Notes: a model not told the origin generated them from the letters alone. DNA of 9,876 nucleotides from Chloroflexota bacterium (GCA_026389745.1 JAPLHG010000119.1:4920-14795); one strand, 5' to 3'; positions 1 to 7,475 are shown, counted from the stretch's first letter. Numbers and translations: made by a program.

Positions 1-1
1 A

Positions 2-1105
2 CAACAAAGGCAATTCTGTATCGCCGATGTCGACCCATGCGGCATGGGCGACAGTGCGACCCAGTGCTGGGCTTCTAGCTTCTGGGAAAAGACCAAGAGC
101 CAGAAAGGCATCGCATCACGTGCCTTGGTTGGTCATGGCCATTGCAGTCTCACTGTGCGCTGCTTCCCAGTGGACCATTCCATTCCTGGAGCCTGTGCTT
201 GGGGTATTGAGACAAGCTCTGGCTGGATTGTCTACAGCGGAGATCTGCGACTTCATGGCAAACGCGGCGAACTTACCAAGAAATTCGTCCGTGAGGCGGC
301 CCAACTGAAGCCAAGGGTACTCATCTTAGAGGGCACCAACGTACAGCGCGACAGTAACGTTTCCGAGCAAGAAGTCTATGATAACGCTCTCAAAGCTATC
401 GCTTCAGCTGAGGGACTGGTTATTGCTGACTTCCCAGCGAGGGATATGGACCGCCTCCTAACGTTTCTACAGATCGCGAGAGACACAAAGCGAAGGTTGG
501 CGATCCTGCCCAAGGACGCCTACCTATTGAAGACGATGCGCCTGCTCGATCCGTCGGTTCCAGACGTCGCGACAGACCAAAGCATTGTCATCTATCAGGA
601 TACGACATCTAAGAAATACCCGGACTCTTGGGTGCGGAACATCTGCAAAGAGTGTGGGAGTAAGATTGTCATCGCGGAAGATGTTAGTTTGGCCCAAGAC
701 CAGTTCATATTGTGTTTCAGCTTCTTCGACCTGAATGAGTTGCCTAGCATCGCACCCAAACCAGGTGGCTTGTATGTGTTCAGCTCAAGCGAGCCCCATG
801 ATGAGGAGCAGGAGATAGATTTTAGGCGCTTGGGTAACTGGATTCAGCATTTCGGCATGAAGGGGTTCGGGCTGCCAAGGGAAGATGCGGACGGGGTCTG
901 GAGAATTCCTGAGACTGAAAGAGGGCTGCACGCATCGGGACATGCCTGCGGTCCCGACCTGCTGAACATAGCCCTCGAGATCAGGCCAGAGATACTTATT
1001 CCCGTACATAGTGAGCACACAGAGTACTATGTTGACAGGCTGAAAGGCAGTGGGATCGAGGTGATAGTGCCGGACATCGCGAAGATCATTACAGTCCCAC
1101 CGTAG
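2..1105 (+). CDS. RNase J-like metallo-beta-lactamase/beta-CASP nuclease, 5' end outside window
   Basis: The frame is open from base 2 to a TAG at 1103-1105 (367 codons present), so the true start lies left of the window. It carries the C-terminal half of an MBL-fold beta-CASP nuclease. Visible are the third metal-binding motif with its histidine in PVDHSIPGA, the motif-4 aspartate in YSGDLRLHG, beta-CASP motif A acid in LILEGTN, motif B histidine in HASGHA, and motif C histidine in IPVHSEH near the end. The HxHxDH motif should lie upstream. RNase J-type enzymes process or degrade RNA in the cytoplasm; substrate cannot be read here. The protein stops about 40 residues after motif C, so it lacks the C-terminal domain of classic RNase J (about 550 residues), like short prokaryotic MBL hydrolases of this group. 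ATG at 44 is internal to the domain and is not the start. Family call is firm; exact substrate is not. Confidence 0.85.
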   Translation, partial: QQRQFCIADVDPCGMGDSATQCWASSFWEKTKSQKGIASRALVGHGHCSLTVRCFPVDHSIPGACAWGIETSSGWIVYSGDLRLHGKRGELTKKFVREAAQLKPRVLILEGTNVQRDSNVSEQEVYDNALKAIASAEGLVIADFPARDMDRLLTFLQIARDTKRRLAILPKDAYLLKTMRLLDPSVPDVATDQSIVIYQDTTSKKYPDSWVRNICKECGSKIVIAEDVSLAQDQFILCFSFFDLNELPSIAPKPGGLYVFSSSEPHDEEQEIDFRRLGNWIQHFGMKGFGLPREDADGVWRIPETERGLHASGHACGPDLLNIALEIRPEILIPVHSEHTEYYVDRLKGSGIEVIVPDIAKIITVPP

Positions 1106-1166
1106 TCATAGCTTCATAAGGCACTCAAGGTGGGTTGCGTTCCCGCTCAACATCTGTGTCGAACAT

Positions 1167-1192
1167 ACACTATCGTTTCATAGTGTTAGTTT
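1167..1192 (+). terminator. Weak hairpin after the nuclease gene, possible terminator
   Basis: ACACTAT (1167-1173) and ATAGTGT (1180-1186) form a 7-bp stem with a 6-nt loop, followed by TAGTTTA. The stem is AT-rich and the T tract is broken, so this is only a candidate. Position between two convergent genes fits a terminator. Confidence 0.3.
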
Positions 1193-1317
1193 AAAGTTCT
1201 GCAGAATATCGGTGCGGCAAGGTATGAGTGCATTCATCTAGTGACTTCCAACGCAAGGTTTCTCACTCCGGAATAGTTTCCTTTGTGTCACCTGAAACTG
1301 AAAGTATAACCTTTGCG

Positions 1318-3021
1318 TTAGGACTTAGCCTCTTCGTGGAAGACGTACTTACCACCTCGGACCCAAGAAGCGGCAGCTCCGATAAGACACATTATTATGG
1401 AAAAGACCAGGACCTCAACAAGACCACGGTGGAAAGCCGCATCAATAAGCTGGGGGAAGAATGCTCTGGAAGTGATATTGGCTGCTTGTTGCGCCGGCAG
1501 AGACTGCAGCACGCTAGCCGGAATCACAGAAGCCAGAGGATTGTACCCTAGAAATGCGGCAAACAAGTAGCCTACAGGCGGTGCACTAGCCACTTGTTGG
1601 GCAATCTGAGCGGGTATGCCATTCTGCACAAGTCCGCTATACAGGGCGGCTGGCATTGAGGCATTCAACCCTACAACCATCAGAGTAAAAACAATCGCCA
1701 TAGATAACGGATTGCCCACGTTCATAATCGTTGCCCTCATACCGGAACCTGCTCCACGATGCTGTGGCGGAAGGCTATTCATTATTGCCGAAGTGTTGGG
1801 GGCCATGAACATGCCCATGGACAGACCGTCAAGAAAGATTACCGCGGCAAAAAGTGGATATTTGAAGTTCACCGGTAAGGCTAATAGAAGTAAGAAGCCA
1901 ACCGCCGTAAGAATCATGGCAATTGTAGCAAAATAGCGTGCTCCATAGCGGTCGGATAATCGGCCTGACAATGGTCCGAGTAACAGAATGCCCACGCTGG
2001 ACGGTATCATACATATACCTGCCCAGAGCGGCGTTACCGCAAAGTCATAGCCGTGCAGGGGTAGCCAGATACCCTGTAACCAGATAGTAAGCATAAGCAT
2101 AAATCCACCCCGTGCCATAGATGACATGAACCCGGCCAAATTTCCTAAAGCGAAAGCACGGATGCGGAACAAATCGATCCGGAACATCGGCGCCTTTACA
2201 CGTTGTTCAATAAGGAAGAAGGCTATCAGAAAGACTATGCCGCCACCGAACATGCCCAACACGAAGGGGGTTGTCCAGCTCATAGACGAATTGGCACTGG
2301 GATTGATGCCATAGATAGCACCTATCAGAATCATCGTCAAGCCGGCGGCAAAGGTAAAATTACCAAAATAATCGATAGGCTCCCTCTTTCGGGTGCCTAG
2401 TTCACGGAGGGAACGGTATGACCAGATAGTTCCTACTAGCCCGATGGGCACGTTGAAAAGAAATACCCATCGCCACCCCACCTGGGACAAAAGCCCACCC
2501 ACCAGAATACCCAAAAAGGAACCGGCGATACCAGCTATCTGATTTAGACCCAGAGCCATGCCCCGCTGGTTTTCGGGAAAAGCATCAGTGAGGATAGCTA
2601 CCGAGTTAGCAAATAAGAAGGCGCCGCCAATTCCTTGCACGACGCGAAAGAGTATCAACTCAATTGCTCCAGTTGATCCGGTACTCCAGGTCAGACCACA
2701 TAAAAGTGAACCCAAGGTAAAGATGGCAAAGCCAAGGATATACATGCGGGTTCGGCCGAAGATGTCTCCTAGACGGCCGCAAGCAACGACAAAGACGGCT
2801 GTCACCAGCATATATCCCATCAATAGCCATAGCAGATAATCGGCGCTACGGGGGCTAAGCGGGTTAATTCCAATACCCCTGAAGATGACCGGCAAGGCTA
2901 GGAGTACGCTTGACATGTTGATGAAAGCCAGCAACATCGAAAGAGTCGTGTTAGAAAGAGCAACCCACTTGTAATCTAGCCTACTACTAGGGCGGCTGGT
3001 ATTTTTTGAAATATTTTGCAT
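1318..3021 (-). CDS. MFS transporter, DHA2 (14-TM drug:H+ antiporter) family
   Basis: The 567-residue product is a major facilitator exporter in the inner membrane, of the length and hydrophobic pattern of the 14-helix DHA2 drug:proton antiporters (EmrB/QacA relatives). The loop 2-3 motif A is clear (GRLGDIFGRTR, residues about 82-92). The following stretch GSFLGILVGGLL (about 167-178) and WRWVFLFNVPIG (about 183-194) match the motif C region and the conserved WRWxFxxNxPxG of the family. The proline normally in motif C is replaced. The C-terminus is a short charged tail. I chose ATG at 3021; an in-frame TTG at 3042 adds seven residues, but only AGAAAG two bases before it could serve as ribosome site, and neither start has a strong Shine-Dalgarno. 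It is divergent from the radical SAM gene with about 280 bp between, and no TetR/MarR regulator is adjacent. Exported substrate cannot be predicted. Confidence 0.9.
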   Translation of the reverse strand: MQNISKNTSRPSSRLDYKWVALSNTTLSMLLAFINMSSVLLALPVIFRGIGINPLSPRSADYLLWLLMGYMLVTAVFVVACGRLGDIFGRTRMYILGFAIFTLGSLLCGLTWSTGSTGAIELILFRVVQGIGGAFLFANSVAILTDAFPENQRGMALGLNQIAGIAGSFLGILVGGLLSQVGWRWVFLFNVPIGLVGTIWSYRSLRELGTRKREPIDYFGNFTFAAGLTMILIGAIYGINPSANSSMSWTTPFVLGMFGGGIVFLIAFFLIEQRVKAPMFRIDLFRIRAFALGNLAGFMSSMARGGFMLMLTIWLQGIWLPLHGYDFAVTPLWAGICMIPSSVGILLLGPLSGRLSDRYGARYFATIAMILTAVGFLLLLALPVNFKYPLFAAVIFLDGLSMGMFMAPNTSAIMNSLPPQHRGAGSGMRATIMNVGNPLSMAIVFTLMVVGLNASMPAALYSGLVQNGIPAQIAQQVASAPPVGYLFAAFLGYNPLASVIPASVLQSLPAQQAANITSRAFFPQLIDAAFHRGLVEVLVFSIIMCLIGAAASWVRGGKYVFHEEAKS

Positions 3022-3070
3022 TTTAAAGGGAAGAATTCCCAAAGCTTTCTAGTGCACCACACCGTTTCCG

Positions 3071-3080
3071 ATTACGTAAT
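3071..3080. promoter_or_regulatory. Perfect 10-bp palindrome ATTACGTAAT in the MFS leader
   Basis: A perfect palindrome lies about 50 bp upstream of the exporter start and downstream of its candidate promoters. Exporter genes are often controlled by dimeric repressors at such sites, so an operator is possible, but the repeat is short and no regulator gene is beside it. Confidence 0.3.
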
Positions 3081-3129
3081 TTCTTATTGTATCAAGAACA
3101 GTGGACCATGGCATTTACTTCACCTTACT

Positions 3130-3158
3130 ATTATAGAGTAACCTAAGGTCAGTGTGCA
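3130..3158 (-). promoter_or_regulatory. Candidate promoter of the MFS gene
   Basis: On the minus strand a perfect TATAAT (3135-3130) lies 17 bp from TGCACA (3158-3153), which matches four of six -35 positions. Transcripts would carry a leader of about 100 nt. A second possible -10, TGATACAAT of extended type, lies at 3094-3086, closer to the gene. I cannot choose between them from sequence. Confidence 0.45.
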
Positions 3159-3237
3159 ACGCAGCATATATTCTCGTAAAAGGGTAGCTTAAGAACAGAC
3201 ACTATGTTTGGTTTGTGTATACCACCTCAGGTAAGAA

Positions 3238-3246
3238 TGATATAAT
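3238..3246 (+). promoter_or_regulatory. Extended -10 promoter of the radical SAM gene
   Basis: TGATATAAT is a perfect extended -10 element (TGn then TATAAT at 3241-3246). There is no good -35 at 17 bp (TATACC), which is usual for extended -10 promoters. Transcription would start near 3253, giving a leader of about 45 nt. The small inverted repeat ACCT-C-AGGT (3224-3232) lies just upstream in the spacer and could bind a regulator. Confidence 0.6.
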
Positions 3247-3281
3247 ATGGCATATCATCATTTCCTGATAAAAGTACGAAA

Positions 3282-3302
3282 ATGAAATTATTAGTTTTAT
3301 GA
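3282..3302 (+). other. Six-codon leader frame overlapping the radical SAM start
   Basis: ATG at 3282 opens the frame MKLLVL and ends in a TGA whose first bases form the ATG of the next gene (ATGA overlap at 3299-3302). The nine bases ATGAAATTA occur at both starts (3282 and 3299). It is the first ATG after the promoter and could couple translation to the main gene, or be chance. Confidence 0.3.
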
Positions 3303-4576
3303 AATTAGAGCTTATTGTGCCGGCTACACATGAAAATCAAGGAAAACCAGGAAAGGCAATATTACCACCGTTGGGCATGGCAGTAATTGCCGCGCTAACT
3401 CCGCCAGACGTCGAAGTCTCTTTAACCGATGAGAACGTCGCTCCCATTGATTTCACTAAGAAAATTGACCTGGTTGGAATTACTTCCCTCACCAGCACAT
3501 CGCAACGTGCCTACAAGATAGCGGATACATTTAGAGCCATCGGAAAGAAAGTAGTACTTGGCGGCATACATCCGAGCATTTTACTTGAGGAAGCTAGTCA
3601 GCATGCGGATGCTATCGTCATTGGGGAGGCTGAGGGTATATGGCCCGGTGTAATCGCCGATTTTAAAGCGAACAAATTGCAGAAGACCTACCGTCAAAAT
3701 GTGCGGCCCGGGTTATCTGACCTACCAAACCCTAGGCGTGACCTTTTCGCTAAAGGGTCTTATTATTTCACAAATACTTTATTCACTACCCGGGGTTGTC
3801 CCTATTCCTGTTCATTTTGCACCGTCACATCGTTCTTCGGTCACACTTACCGCTGTCGTCCAGTAGCAGAAGTCATCAACGAAATAAAAACGCTTAACAG
3901 CAAGAAACTTTTTATTTTTCTCGATGATAATATCGCTGGTAATCCTAAATTTGCCAAAGAGTTGTTCCGTGCGCTGATTCCACTCAAAATCAAGTGGGTT
4001 GGACAATGTTCCGTGACGATAGCTAAAGATGACGAACTACTTAAACTTGCCGCCGCAAGCGGTTGTGTTGACCTGTTTATTGGTTTTGAATCATTATCTC
4101 CAATCAACCTGGCAGCGGTAGGGAAAAAAATAAATGCAGTGGATGAATACGAGACAATTATTAAGAAACTGCATAACGCCGGTATAGGAATACACGGATT
4201 CTTCATTTTTGGTCTTGATGGAGATGATGCCGGTAGTTTCAAACGCACCGTGCGTTTTGCTCAAAAAGCCCGCCTTGAAAGTGCGCAGTTCGATATACTC
4301 ACACCCTACCCGGGAACTGCAATATTTGAATCTCTTGACAAGGAAGGGCGAATACTCAATAAAGATTGGTCTCAGTATGGACATGACCTTATGTTTGAGC
4401 CAAAATCATTATCAAGGGAAATATTGCAGGAAGGCCGCACTTGGGCATGGCGTGAATTCTATAGTCTGCCGTCAATCTGGAAGAGGATTGGAGCCGGACA
4501 TCACGACCCATTCCTTTTTTGGGTATCGAATCTCTATTACTACTATAAGGTGCACATGTTAAAGAACCTTCATTAG
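3299..4576 (+). CDS. B12-binding-domain radical SAM protein
   Basis: The 425-residue product has two recognisable parts. Residues about 1-135 form a cobalamin-binding Rossmann-like domain (VVLGGIHPS at about 86-94, then AIVIGEAEGIWP). Residues about 155-360 form a radical SAM barrel with the cluster motif CPYSCSFC (CxxxCxxC, about 167-174), followed by FGHTYRCRPVAEVINEI and the FLDDNI strand. The C-terminal part, with GWAWREFYS-like wording (WAWREFYSLPS) after a YPGT strand, resembles the DUF4070-type tail found in many B12 radical SAM proteins. The family uses a [4Fe-4S] cluster, S-adenosylmethionine and usually cobalamin for methylations or rearrangements; the substrate is unknown. The DxHxxG cobalamin ligand motif is not evident, as in many radical SAM members. 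The start lacks a clear Shine-Dalgarno and overlaps a six-codon upstream frame. It stands alone between divergent and downstream same-strand genes. Confidence 0.88.
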   Translation: MKLELIVPATHENQGKPGKAILPPLGMAVIAALTPPDVEVSLTDENVAPIDFTKKIDLVGITSLTSTSQRAYKIADTFRAIGKKVVLGGIHPSILLEEASQHADAIVIGEAEGIWPGVIADFKANKLQKTYRQNVRPGLSDLPNPRRDLFAKGSYYFTNTLFTTRGCPYSCSFCTVTSFFGHTYRCRPVAEVINEIKTLNSKKLFIFLDDNIAGNPKFAKELFRALIPLKIKWVGQCSVTIAKDDELLKLAAASGCVDLFIGFESLSPINLAAVGKKINAVDEYETIIKKLHNAGIGIHGFFIFGLDGDDAGSFKRTVRFAQKARLESAQFDILTPYPGTAIFESLDKEGRILNKDWSQYGHDLMFEPKSLSREILQEGRTWAWREFYSLPSIWKRIGAGHHDPFLFWVSNLYYYYKVHMLKNLH

Positions 4577-4791
4577 TACTCCGGTCAACTTGTCGACCAT
4601 CAGTTTTGTTGATAATACTTTTGATTTGAATGTTACCTTTGGATAAGAATGTTTGCCCTTCTGTGTATATCCCCGAAGCAGAACAAGGATTTTTATAGAG
4701 CTTCGCTCAAGTGCGCAACAATCAAAGTCCATTCATGTCTGTCCGCAGTGAATTGAATCACAGACACTATGGTGGGATCGTGTCCGAGCCC

Positions 4792-4821
4792 TTGCTTAAT
4801 CCTAGATGACGGTGGTAAGAT
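4792..4821 (+). promoter_or_regulatory. Candidate promoter of the flavoprotein gene
   Basis: TTGCTT (4792-4797) and TAAGAT (4816-4821) are 18 bp apart, and a TG one base before the -10 makes it an extended type. Transcription from about 4828 would favour the start at 4879 over ATG at 4834. The rest of the gap 4577-4791 shows no gene or strong signal. Confidence 0.35.
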
Positions 4822-4878
4822 TCCCGTAACCAAATGGACTTGGTTTCGGAGTATACCTCAATACAAGGAATTCGCTTA

Positions 4879-6273
4879 ATGTCGGACTCAAAATCACAAA
4901 GCACCTTCATCAATTCCTATTTACGTCACACTACCATTATGGCTGGTAATTACCAAATCATAGTTACTGGGGCAGGGGCGGCTGGCATGATGGCAGCCGG
5001 ACGGGCGGCGGAGCTGGGTGCCAACGTGCTTCTCCTCGAAAAGATGGAGCGCCCCGGTAAGAAAATCCTTATAACTGGCAACGGACGCTGCAACTTATCA
5101 AACAGCCGGGATATGGATAGCTTCATTACCCAGTTTGGTGCCAACGGCCGCTTTCTCCTTAACACGTTTAACCGGTTCTTCCGTGACGATTTACTGGCTC
5201 TTCTGCGGCGTTACGGAATCGAATGTAAGACTGAACCAGATGGTAAAGTTTACCCCACCACCGATAACGCCGGTGACATCGTGCGTGCTTTCGAGCGCTA
5301 CATGGCTGATGGCAAGGTAACAGTACGGTTCGGTGTGAGTGTGACCGGCGTATTGGTGGAGAACGGTCGGGTGTCTGGAGTGCACACAACTGCCGGAAAT
5401 CTGCCGGCATCTGCGGTCATCATCGCCGCGGGAGGCTCATCTCATCCGCAGACTGGCTCTACTGGCGATGGTTTCCATATTGCCGCGGCACTCGGTCATA
5501 CGATTGTCAGATTACGACCGGGTCTGGTGTCACTCGTCGCCACTGATATTGAACAAGCTAAACAGATGCAGGGTGCCAGTCTCCGTAATGTGCGTATAAC
5601 CGCGTTCCAGTGTCCGGCTGGGAAAATTGACCTATCTCTGGTTCCCGAGGTGGATGTTGGGCGGGGTATTACTGGCAAGCGCCCGAAGCTGCCCATCATC
5701 GAGAGCCGTACCGGTGACGCTATCATTACACATTTTGGTCTTAGCGGTCCTATCATACTGGAGATGAGTCTTGCCATTGTTGACGCGCTCGAAAACGGAC
5801 CCGTCAGTGTTTCCATCGACCTTGCACCTGACAGGGGCAATGACATGCTCCGGAAAGAGCTACAACAGGTATTCGATAAGCACAGTAAGCGTGCCTACCA
5901 GAACATCGTCAAGGACTTCTTGTCGCAGAAGCTCGTAGAACCGTTTGTCGGTATGACAGGTGTGCCGCCCGATAAACCAGGTAATCAGCTCAAAGTAAAA
6001 GAGCGCGAAAGCCTTTTGAACCTGTTGAAATCATTGCGGTTCGATATTAAAGGCGGTTATTCCATGTCGACTGCTATGGTAACAGCAGGTGGTATTTCGC
6101 TCAAAGAAATTAACCAATACACGATGGCATCCCAACTGGTTGAAGGGCTTTATTTCTGCGGCGAGGTCATGGACTTGGATGCGGGGACCGGGGGATTTAA
6201 TCTGCAGGCCGCTTTCTCAACGGGTTATGTCGCCGGAGAGAGCGCTGCTTCCTTTGTCCTCACAAAACGTTGA
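4879..6273 (+). CDS. HI0933/BaiN-YhiN family FAD-dependent oxidoreductase
   Basis: The product (464 residues from this start) is a cytoplasmic flavoprotein of the HI0933-like family (COG2081). It has the FAD dinucleotide site GAGAAG (residues 31-36), the family signature KKILITGNGRCNLSN (61-75), an AAGGSSHPQTGSTGDG segment in the middle, and the closing FAD-contact block DAGTGGFNLQAAFSTGY (about 434-450). Members are often annotated NAD(P)/FAD-dependent oxidoreductase; BaiN in Clostridium scindens acts in bile-acid 7-dehydroxylation, but most have no known substrate, and none can be assigned here. I chose ATG 4879 because AAGGAA (4865-4870) sits 8 bases before it. ATG 4939 is where homologous domains usually begin but has no ribosome site, and ATG 4834 has none either. 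Its last 14 bases overlap the convergent Maf gene. Confidence 0.9.
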   Translation: MSDSKSQSTFINSYLRHTTIMAGNYQIIVTGAGAAGMMAAGRAAELGANVLLLEKMERPGKKILITGNGRCNLSNSRDMDSFITQFGANGRFLLNTFNRFFRDDLLALLRRYGIECKTEPDGKVYPTTDNAGDIVRAFERYMADGKVTVRFGVSVTGVLVENGRVSGVHTTAGNLPASAVIIAAGGSSHPQTGSTGDGFHIAAALGHTIVRLRPGLVSLVATDIEQAKQMQGASLRNVRITAFQCPAGKIDLSLVPEVDVGRGITGKRPKLPIIESRTGDAIITHFGLSGPIILEMSLAIVDALENGPVSVSIDLAPDRGNDMLRKELQQVFDKHSKRAYQNIVKDFLSQKLVEPFVGMTGVPPDKPGNQLKVKERESLLNLLKSLRFDIKGGYSMSTAMVTAGGISLKEINQYTMASQLVEGLYFCGEVMDLDAGTGGFNLQAAFSTGYVAGESAASFVLTKR

Positions 6274-6835
6274 CGCCAAACTCTTTCAGTACTTCCGTGA
6301 GGGCATAAAGTGGTAATCCCATGACATTGAAATAGTCACCCTCAATTTTATCCACGAGCACCGCTCCCAATCCCTGGATGGCATACGCGCCCGCTTTATC
6401 CAGCGGCTCGCCAGTTTTCACATACGTCTCAATCTCTGACTTCGTAATTTGCTTCATGTAAACAGTAGTTTCCACGCTCCGCGAGACGGCTTTACGAGTG
6501 AGCGTGTCAAGGACAGTGAAGCCAGTAATGACAGTGTGCGATTTACCACTCAATGCGGTAAGCATTGCGCGGGCTTCAGCTTCTGAATGTGGTTTACCAA
6601 TTACGCGATTACCAATGACACCGAAAGTATCGGCGGCGATAATAACAGCATCAGGATAACCGTTAGCCACTGATTCAGCTTTCTTCAGTGAGATTTCTCT
6701 AGCAAGCTGGTGCGGTTCCTGCCCGACGAACTCTGTATCTTCCTGTACGCTGGCATCAACTGTGAATTTGAGACCAATCTGTTCCAGCAACGCTTTCCGG
6801 CGCAGTGAAGCCGAAGCCAGAATAATCCTCTTCAT
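6260..6835 (-). CDS. maf: Maf-like nucleotide pyrophosphatase
   Basis: The 191-residue product matches the full length of Maf proteins, cytoplasmic enzymes that hydrolyse non-canonical or particular nucleoside triphosphates to monophosphates plus pyrophosphate. Visible motifs are the N-terminal ASASLRR (residues 7-13; the usual proline is leucine here), the catalytic aspartate in AADT (about D69), GKP (80-82), and GEPLDKAGAYAIQG (142-155) followed by GDYFNVMGLPL. This pattern resembles the dTTP/UTP-type YhdE subfamily more than the YceF type, which is a tentative assignment. The ATG is preceded by AGGA with a 7-base gap. The gene is convergent with the flavoprotein gene and their ends overlap by 14 bp (6260-6273), so each stop codon lies inside the other gene. 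Confidence 0.93.
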   Translation of the reverse strand: MKRIILASASLRRKALLEQIGLKFTVDASVQEDTEFVGQEPHQLAREISLKKAESVANGYPDAVIIAADTFGVIGNRVIGKPHSEAEARAMLTALSGKSHTVITGFTVLDTLTRKAVSRSVETTVYMKQITKSEIETYVKTGEPLDKAGAYAIQGLGAVLVDKIEGDYFNVMGLPLYALTEVLKEFGVNVL

Positions 6836-6907
6836 ACACTAATCCTGTATACCGCTAAGACAAAAACAAACGCACAATGGCGACTCCACGCGGTTTGGCA
6901 TTAAACG

Positions 6908-6913
6908 ATTATA
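6908..6913 (-). promoter_or_regulatory. Possible -10 of the maf gene next to a T-run
   Basis: A perfect TATAAT lies on the minus strand 73 bp before the maf start. The bases that should hold the -35 fall in the 19-base A/T homopolymer (TTTTTT), so recognition would depend on the -10 and perhaps on the T-run acting like an UP element. The same bases overlap an AT-rich stretch, so chance is possible. Confidence 0.3.
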
Positions 6914-6921
6914 ATGATATG

Positions 6922-6959
6922 AAAAAAAAAAAAAAAAAAAGGGAGCATTTCTACTCCCC
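6922..6959 (-). terminator. Hairpin with 19-base T tract: intrinsic terminator for leftward transcription
   Basis: On the minus strand GGGAG (6958-6954) and CTCCC (6945-6941) pair around an 8-nt loop, and 19 T residues follow at once (plus-strand A19 at 6922-6940). This is the form of a Rho-independent terminator ending leftward transcripts before maf. The plus strand has a weaker version (CTTTAATTT after the stem). It would serve the fragments at 7134-7583, the nearest leftward coding sequences. Confidence 0.7.
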
Positions 6960-7002
6960 TTTAATTTCCGACTACTATCGAACTACCACTGCACGAACAT
7001 AG

Positions 7003-7022
7003 GGATCATTGTCCAATGATCC
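7003..7022. repeat. 20-bp near-perfect dyad
   Basis: GGATCATTG (7003-7011) and CAATGATCC (7014-7022) are perfect 9-bp arms around TC. The loop is too short for an ordinary RNA hairpin of full stem length and no T tract follows, so a protein-binding dyad or a cruciform is as likely as a transcript structure. No gene starts within 100 bp. Confidence 0.5.
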
Positions 7023-7105
7023 GTACGATTACTTGATACCATTTGCATTCTCGTTTAAGGCTAGCTAATTTCATGATACCAAAGGGGTGTTTGCTATTCC
7101 ATGCG

Positions 7106-7126
7106 TATGTTTCAATGTGAAACATA
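7106..7126. repeat. 21-bp dyad resembling a parS half-site pair
   Basis: TATGTTTCA (7106-7114) and TGAAACATA (7118-7126) are perfect 9-bp arms separated by ATG. The core resembles the ParB site parS (known consensus TGTTTCACGTGAAACA) but has one extra base at the centre. It begins 8 bp past the stop of the fragment ending at 7134, so it could also be a 3' hairpin of that transcript. Confidence 0.5.
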
Positions 7127-7133
7127 TTGGATA

Positions 7134-7448
7134 TTACTTTCCAACGTCAATATATTCATCTAGTCCATAATTGCCCGTAAGCGTAAAACCAGTATTCCCC
7201 GTAAGAGTAACTTCGACGACAGGCTGAATAGTACCAATAACGGTAAAATTAATAGTTGCTGACCTGCCATCAGTTGCAATCACTTTTGATTCAGGAGATG
7301 CCATAAATGCGCTTGAAGCAGGCCAAAAGTCTAGTATTTTTTCTTCTGATATTTTGTTTAATTGAACCTTAAAATATAATCTTCCTAATGGTTCATTTAC
7401 GCTCGATTTTAGAAATATTGTGGCTTTGCCTTCAACATTGAAGGTTTC
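7134..7448 (-). pseudogene. Coding-like frame without start codon, unknown beta-rich protein fragment
   Basis: A minus-strand frame of 104 codons runs from just after a TAA (7451-7449) to a TAA at 7136-7134. Its composition is protein-like: alternating hydrophobic and polar residues such as ATIFLKSS, GRLYFKVQL, SATINFTVIG, VVEVTLTGN and FTLTGNYG suggest a beta-sandwich, perhaps the C-terminal domain of a secreted or surface protein. No ATG, GTG or TTG occurs before residue 49, so the N-terminal part has been lost or lies behind a frameshift. An intact 56-residue product from the internal ATG is possible but less likely. The codons are AT-rich compared with the genes to the left. A terminator for this direction lies at 6922-6959. 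I do not recognise the family. Confidence 0.5.
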
Positions 7449-7460
7449 TTAATACATAAT

Positions 7461-7475
7461 GCCTATGTTATAGGC
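7461..7475. repeat. Short dyad GCCTAT-GTT-ATAGGC
   Basis: Perfect 6-bp arms with a 3-base spacer lie in the gap between the two minus-strand fragments at 7134-7448 and 7497-7583. It is short enough to be chance, and no function is claimed. Confidence 0.3.

Noticed and set aside
1228..1551. Plus-strand frame across the end of the MFS gene
   Set aside because: Most of it is antisense to the conserved transporter C-terminus and it has no ribosome site or domain.
3847..4248. Minus-strand open frame inside the radical SAM gene
   Set aside because: It is a low-complexity, Ser/Pro-rich antisense shadow of the well-supported radical SAM barrel.
4736..4766. TGTCTGT...ACAGACA inverted repeat upstream of the flavoprotein gene
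   Set aside because: Seven-base arms 17 bases apart, no T tract and no link to the promoter; probably chance.
7106..7126. Functional chromosomal parS
   Set aside because: The central spacing is one base too long for the known site and there is no parA or parB in the window, so I list it only as resembling parS.
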